Of a stretch of 9,744 nucleotides of DNA, positions 5,923 to 9,744 are shown piece by piece. Position 1 is the stretch's first letter; each line of letters starts with the position of its first letter. This DNA is from Pseudorhodobacter antarcticus (lineage in GTDB: Bacteria > Pseudomonadota > Alphaproteobacteria > Rhodobacterales > Rhodobacteraceae). Where the stretch lies: assembly GCA_945861995.1 (NCBI GenBank), contig CAMAWZ010000066.1, forward strand, positions 1 through 9,744. Reading direction: 5' to 3'. The translations under genes were made by a program, and so were the position numbers. The notes beneath the pieces were generated by a model. It worked only from the letters and a program-made list of their open reading frames with translations. It was not told the origin of the DNA and did no database searches.

Positions 5923-7061
5923 CACGTCGCCCCTTTTTTCGCAAAAAATGCGCCCAGTAACATCCGGACCATCTGATCCAGCGCGCCAGTGAACAAGATC
6001 ACAAGGCCCTGCACCACCGTGCGCAGTTCAATCGGAATGTCAGTTTCCAGCCCCAGAGCGGCCCCGCCTTGGAACAAAAAGCCAAACAAAACAGCCGCAA
6101 GGAAAATACCCAAGGGGTGGTTGCGCCCCATCAGCGCCACGGCAATGCCGATAAACCACGCGCCTGAGGCCGAGTTTTGCACCAGCCGTTCGGCCTGCCC
6201 CATCACATTATTAATCGCCATCAACCCCGCCAGCGCGCCAGATATGAGCATCGCAATCATAATGATGCGAAGCGGCGAAATACCCGCGTAAACTGCCGCC
6301 TTTTCCGATTTGCCAAAGGCGCGGATCGCGTAGCCAAGCCGCGTGTGCCACAGCATCACCCACACCAAAACGCAGGCGGCAATAGCTATGAAAAACGTCA
6401 CATTTGCGGGCACCTGTTGATACATCGGCAGGCCTTCGGCGTTCAGCCGTGGCAGGCCGTCCGCTCCGAAGCGCTGGAACAGCCCCTGCAAAATTGGAAT
6501 TTCTTGAAACTGCGGCACGTGTGCGCCGGCTGGGAAATTGGCCGAAGCAGGGTCCATTTGCCCATCGGGGCGCAGCACGTTGACCAGTAGGTAAATCAAC
6601 AGCGCTGCCGCTATATATTTGAACATAATAGTGGTAATCACGATAGGGCTGCCGCGCTTGGCCTGCAGATAGGCGGGAATGGCCGCCCAAGCCGCGCCAA
6701 ACAGCGCCGCACCAAACATGGCGGCAACCAGCGCAATCGTCCAATGCGGCCATGGCAGGGCAAGGCAGACCAGCGCCACACCAAGCCCGCCCAGTTGCGC
6801 CTGCCCTTCGCCGCCAATGTTAAATAGCCCCGCATGAAAGGCGACCGTTACCGCCAGCCCCGTAAAAATGAACGAGGTTGCGTAATACAGCGTATAGCCC
6901 CAAGCATAGCTAGACCCCAGCGCGCCGTTGACCATCACCGACAGTGCCTGCATTGGGCTTTGGCCAATGGCCAGCAGAACCCCCGCCGAAACCAGCGCCG
7001 CCAGCGTTAGGCTGATCAACGGCACAAGGCCCACATCCGCCCAAGTGGGAAGTTTGGTCAT
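5922..7061 (-). CDS. Nucleoside ABC transporter permease 1 (BPD_transp_2)
   Basis: 379-aa inner-membrane permease (PF02653), the longer of the two channel subunits, equivalent to NupP/YufP. The first membrane helix is about residues 12-32, with a second near 58-78, then the family motif FNIGGEGQ (80-87). A large extracytoplasmic insert (about 160-215, rich in Pro and Gln, VNVLRPDGQMDPASANFPAG onward) is typical of this longer subunit. The C-terminal region GIAVALMGRNHPLGIFLAAV is the conserved probable ATPase-contact segment. ATG 7061 overlaps the ATPase stop as ATGA, so it is likely translated by re-initiating ribosomes. No truncation or frameshift is seen. Confidence 0.93.
   Translation of the reverse strand: MTKLPTWADVGLVPLISLTLAALVSAGVLLAIGQSPMQALSVMVNGALGSSYAWGYTLYYATSFIFTGLAVTVAFHAGLFNIGGEGQAQLGGLGVALVCLALPWPHWTIALVAAMFGAALFGAAWAAIPAYLQAKRGSPIVITTIMFKYIAAALLIYLLVNVLRPDGQMDPASANFPAGAHVPQFQEIPILQGLFQRFGADGLPRLNAEGLPMYQQVPANVTFFIAIAACVLVWVMLWHTRLGYAIRAFGKSEKAAVYAGISPLRIIMIAMLISGALAGLMAINNVMGQAERLVQNSASGAWFIGIAVALMGRNHPLGIFLAAVLFGFLFQGGAALGLETDIPIELRTVVQGLVILFTGALDQMVRMLLGAFFAKKGAT
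5930..5934 (-). promoter_or_regulatory. Shine-Dalgarno for permease 2
   Basis: AGGGG on the minus strand, 7 bases before ATG 5922. It favours ATG 5922 over the adjacent GTG codon at 5925, which would leave only 4 bases of spacing. Confidence 0.6.
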
Positions 7062-8629
7062 TTCGCCCCCATCCCCGCCATCATCATCCCCAATTCCCGC
7101 TCATTCGTTTGGGCGGGCAGGCGTTCGCCCATGATTTGCCCGTCAAACATCACCAAAACGCGGTCGGATAGGGACATGATCTCGTCCAGTTCCACCGACA
7201 CCAGCAGAACCGCTTTGCCCGCATCACGCAAGGCGATGATTTGTTTATGAATAAACTCAATCGCGCCAATATCTACGCCGCGCGTCGGTTGGCCAATGAG
7301 CAATAGATCGGGATTGCGATCCATTTCGCGCGCCACGACGAGTTTCTGCTGATTGCCGCCAGAAAAGCTTTTTGCGGCCAAAGTTGGGATCGGCGGGCGC
7401 ACATCATAGGTGGCCATTTTGGCCGCCGTGTCAGCGCGGAGGGCGTCATTGTCCATCAGCCACGCGTTTTTCTGATAGCGAGGATCGTCGTGATAGCCAA
7501 AGGCTACGTTTTCCCAAGCCGCGAAATCCATGATCAGGCCCAGCGATTGGCGGTCTTCGGGAACATGGGCGATGCCTGCATCGCGCCGCGCTTTGCCATT
7601 CGCGCGCGGCCCCGTTAGCGGCAATTCAGCTCCGTTCAACACAACCACACCGCTGGCGGGCGCAATTCCGCCCAAAGCCTCTAGCAATTCAGATTGACCA
7701 TTGCCCGCAACGCCAGCAATGCCCAAAATCTCGCCCGCGCGAATGTCAAACGACACGCCCTTTAGGCGGGTCACGCCATGTTCATCTTTCACGGCCAAAT
7801 CTTTGACAGACAAGATAATTTCGCCAGATTTGGCAGGGTTCTTGACCACTTCCAGCAGCACTTTGCGGCCCACCATCAATTCGGCAAGCGCTTCGGGCGA
7901 GGTTTCGGTGGTTTTCACCGTGGCCACCATCGTGCCGCGCCGCATCACCGAAACATTGTCGGTGGTTTCCATAATTTCGCGCAGTTTATGGGTGATCAGA
8001 ACAATCGTTTTTCCCTGATCGCGCAGGCCCCGCAAAATGCGAAATAGATGGTCAGCCTCATCAGGGGTAAGAACGCCTGTGGGTTCGTCCAAAATCAAAA
8101 TCTCGGCTTGGCGATACAGGGCCTTTAGAATTTCGACGCGCTGTTGGTGGCCCACCGAAAGATTTTCGATCAAGGCATCGGGGTCGACATCCAGTTCATA
8201 TTCGCGCGATAGATCGCCCAGAATTTTGCGCGCCTTGGCCAAGCTGGAATTCAGCATCGGGCCATCTTCGGCCCCAAGAATCACATTTTCCAAAACGGTA
8301 AAATTTTGCACCAATTTGAAATGTTGAAACACCATTCCAATGCCCGCGCGAATGGCGCTTTGGCTATCGGGGATGGTAACAGGCGCGCCGTTCACCAAAA
8401 TCTGGCCCGAATCGGCGCGGTAAAAGCCATACAGAATCGACATCAGCGTCGATTTTCCAGCGCCGTTTTCGCCGATGATCCCATGGATCGTGCCGCGCGG
8501 AATGGCGATGTTAATGTCTTTGTTGGCCTGAACCGACCCAAAGGCTTTGGATATACCTTTTAGTTCAATTGCATAGGGTGAAGTGAGGGCGGCAGTTGCC
8601 TGCCGCCCCCCCAAGTCTGCTGCCGCCAT
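7058..8629 (-). CDS. Nucleoside ABC transporter double ATPase
   Basis: 523-aa cytoplasmic protein with two fused ATPase domains, equivalent to NupO/YufO. Domain 1 is complete: Walker A GENGAGKST (residues 53-61), Q-loop Gln102, signature LSVGHQQR (157-164), Walker B ILILDE (177-182), switch His214. Domain 2 has a degenerate Walker A, GVAGNGQSE (306-314, no Lys), an intact signature FSGGNQQK (422-429) and Walker B LLLIGQP (442-448), lacking the Asp-Glu pair. This asymmetry is normal for sugar/nucleoside importers of this class, so domain 1 probably carries the active site. The start ATG 8629 overlaps the binding-protein stop (TAATG). It adds about 18 non-conserved residues before YAIELKGISKAFG, and their DNA folds into the hairpin listed at 8587-8608. 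Confidence 0.95.
   Translation of the reverse strand: MAAADLGGRQATAALTSPYAIELKGISKAFGSVQANKDINIAIPRGTIHGIIGENGAGKSTLMSILYGFYRADSGQILVNGAPVTIPDSQSAIRAGIGMVFQHFKLVQNFTVLENVILGAEDGPMLNSSLAKARKILGDLSREYELDVDPDALIENLSVGHQQRVEILKALYRQAEILILDEPTGVLTPDEADHLFRILRGLRDQGKTIVLITHKLREIMETTDNVSVMRRGTMVATVKTTETSPEALAELMVGRKVLLEVVKNPAKSGEIILSVKDLAVKDEHGVTRLKGVSFDIRAGEILGIAGVAGNGQSELLEALGGIAPASGVVVLNGAELPLTGPRANGKARRDAGIAHVPEDRQSLGLIMDFAAWENVAFGYHDDPRYQKNAWLMDNDALRADTAAKMATYDVRPPIPTLAAKSFSGGNQQKLVVAREMDRNPDLLLIGQPTRGVDIGAIEFIHKQIIALRDAGKAVLLVSVELDEIMSLSDRVLVMFDGQIMGERLPAQTNERELGMMMAGMGAK
8587..8608 (-). repeat. Strong hairpin at binding-protein/ATPase junction
   Basis: In minus-strand mRNA, arms GGGCGGCAG and CTGCCGCCC form a perfect 9-bp stem closed by GCAA, a GNRA tetraloop. 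One further G-U and one G-C pair are possible outside. It begins about 20 bases after the binding-protein stop and lies within the first codons of the ATPase gene. No U-tract follows, so it is not an intrinsic terminator. By analogy with other binding-protein operons it could protect the upstream mRNA end and lower ATPase translation; this is inference. Confidence 0.65.
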
Positions 8630-9741
8630 TAGAACGTGGCCGCAGGGCAGGTGTTGTCGGACATATAGTCATGCACCTTCAGCGTACCTGCTTTGATGTC
8701 GGCTGCGGCCTTATCGACGGCTGCTTTCATCTCCGGGGTCACCAAGGCTGCGTTGTTATCGTCCATCGCATAGCCAACGCCGTCAGCGGCCAAATCCATC
8801 ACGGTCACGCCAGACGCCATTTCGGTGCCTTCTTTGAACGCATTATACACAGCCACGTCCACGCGCTTTAGCATCGAGGTCAAAACCTTGCCTGGGTGCA
8901 TATAGTTCTGGTTGCTGTCCACGCCGATCGACAGGATGCCTTCGTCGGCAGCAGCTTGCAGAACGCCAACGCCCGTGCCGCCAGCGGCTGCATAGATCAC
9001 GTCTGCGCCTTGGGCTTTTTGTGCCTTGGCCAGTTCTGCGCCTTTTACAGGGTCGTTCCAAGCAGCAGGCGTGGTGCCTGTCATGTTCAGAACCACTTTT
9101 GCATCAGGCTTTACCGCCAAAACGCCTTGGGCATAACCACAGCCAAAACGGCGGATCAGCGGAATATCCATGCCACCGATAAAGCCAACAGTGTTGGTTT
9201 TCGATGCCAGACCAGCCATCATCCCCACCAAATAGCTACCCTGATCTTCGGTGAAGACCACCGATTTCACGTTAGGCTGATCAACAACCATGTCGATGAT
9301 CGCAAATTTGGTGTCGGGAAAGTCGGCGGCGACTTTGTTCAGCACATCGCCAAAGGCAAAACCTGTCATCACAACTGGGTTTGCGCCAGCTTCGGCTAGG
9401 CTACGCAAGGCTTGCTCGCGCTGAGCTTCGTCTTGCATTTCCAGTTCTTTGAACTTGCCGCCGGTTTCAGTCGCCCATTTTTGTGCGCCGTTGAAGGCCG
9501 CTTCGTTGAACGATTTGTCAAATTTGCCGCCAAGGTCAAAAATGATCGCAGGTTCAGCAGCAACGGCAGGCTCAACAGCAGCAGCAGGCGCTGCGGGGGC
9601 GGCTGGCGCCTCGGCTGCGGCGGGCGCTGCGGGTGCTTCGGCGGCAGCTTCTGGCGCGGGGGCGGTGGTGCCCAAATAGTTATAGCCAACGATACCAAGG
9701 GCCGCCACTGCCACAACGGCAGCAAGAATTTTCGGATTCAT
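8629..9741 (-). CDS. BMP-family purine nucleoside binding protein
   Basis: 370-aa periplasmic binding protein of the BMP/PnrA-like family (PF02608), which captures purine nucleosides for the ABC importer. The N-terminus is unusual: a hydrophobic helix (residues 5-23) without a lipobox Cys, then an Ala/Pro/Glu linker (about 25-64) with a repeated AEAPAAPAA unit, so it may be membrane-tethered instead of lipidated or fully released. The binding domain starts at AIIFDLGGKFDKSFNE (65-80), the family's ligand-contact motif. Later come AAAGGTGVGVLQ, GVDSNQN and LTSMLKRVD, matching ribose/base-contact regions. Cys residues in RRFGCGYAQG and near the C-terminus (NTCPAATF) could form a disulfide. ATG 9741 lies 3 bases from the window edge, so promoter and ribosome binding site are not visible. 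It is the first operon gene seen. Confidence 0.93.
   Translation of the reverse strand: MNPKILAAVVAVAALGIVGYNYLGTTAPAPEAAAEAPAAPAAAEAPAAPAAPAAAVEPAVAAEPAIIFDLGGKFDKSFNEAAFNGAQKWATETGGKFKELEMQDEAQREQALRSLAEAGANPVVMTGFAFGDVLNKVAADFPDTKFAIIDMVVDQPNVKSVVFTEDQGSYLVGMMAGLASKTNTVGFIGGMDIPLIRRFGCGYAQGVLAVKPDAKVVLNMTGTTPAAWNDPVKGAELAKAQKAQGADVIYAAAGGTGVGVLQAAADEGILSIGVDSNQNYMHPGKVLTSMLKRVDVAVYNAFKEGTEMASGVTVMDLAADGVGYAMDDNNAALVTPEMKAAVDKAAADIKAGTLKVHDYMSDNTCPAATF
9553..9666 (-). repeat. Low-complexity Ala/Pro/Glu linker coding repeat
   Basis: GC-rich imperfect repeats encode roughly residues 26-63 of the binding protein, almost entirely Ala, Pro and Glu with AEAPAAPAA occurring twice. Such tracts change length easily by slippage or recombination, so linker length may vary between strains. 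It lies between the membrane helix and the ligand-binding domain. Confidence 0.7.
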
Positions 9742-9744
9742 GGA

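Noticed and set aside
5306..5944. Long open frame of 212 codons overlapping permease 2 in another frame
   Set aside because: Shadow frame in GC-rich DNA. Permease 2 has clear family motifs in the true frame, and the shadow protein shows no recognisable domain.
7058..7310. Loss of Walker A Lys and Walker B Asp-Glu in the second ATPase domain, as a possible broken gene
   Set aside because: Degenerate second-domain sites of this form (GxxGNGQSE, GQPTRG) are the normal state in this transporter class; the first domain is intact.
7569..7584. GCGATG / CATCGC inverted repeat inside the ATPase gene
   Set aside because: Six pairs in the middle of a conserved coding region; most likely chance.

Overview
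The window looks like chromosome of an alphaproteobacterium of the Rhodobacterales (Roseobacter/Rhodobacter group) with moderate-to-high GC. The evidence is the protein family set: a PF09608-type protein paired with a TauE/SafE exporter, a probable DUF6478 protein, and a BMP-type nucleoside transporter of the type I know from that order. Coding density is very high. I see no RNA gene, insertion sequence, CRISPR array or phage gene.

Left part, plus strand (1-2412): the C-terminal three quarters of a PfkB-family sugar kinase overlap dtd (D-aminoacyl-tRNA deacylase) by one base. A 107-base gap follows, with a possible -35 box and an 8-bp inverted repeat. Then come a probable DUF6478 protein and a small helix-ended hypothetical protein 9 bases behind it. 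The start of the DUF6478-type gene contains a perfect 11-bp hairpin.

Middle part, minus strand (2418-4096): a TauE/SafE-family anion exporter followed, with a 4-base overlap, by a secreted, membrane-anchored TIGR02186/PF09608 protein. The second gene converges on the plus-strand block with only 5 bases between stop codons.

Right part, minus strand (4164-9741): a tight five-gene purine nucleoside uptake and cleavage operon. Transcription order is BMP-family binding protein, double ATPase, permease 1, permease 2, purine nucleoside phosphorylase. All four junctions overlap (1, 4, 1 and 17 bases), which suggests translational coupling. The binding protein should capture purine nucleosides in the periplasm, the ABC core imports them, and the phosphorylase splits them into base plus (deoxy)ribose 1-phosphate.

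Overall this is mostly ordinary core or near-core metabolism, and I do not see an undescribed defence, mobile or biosynthetic system. The points most worth a second look are the apparently membrane-tethered, Ala/Pro-linker form of the BMP binding protein, a GNRA-type hairpin at the binding-protein/ATPase junction, the hairpin in the early coding region of the DUF6478-type gene, the stem just upstream of the tauE-like start codon, and two conserved but uncharacterised gene pairs.
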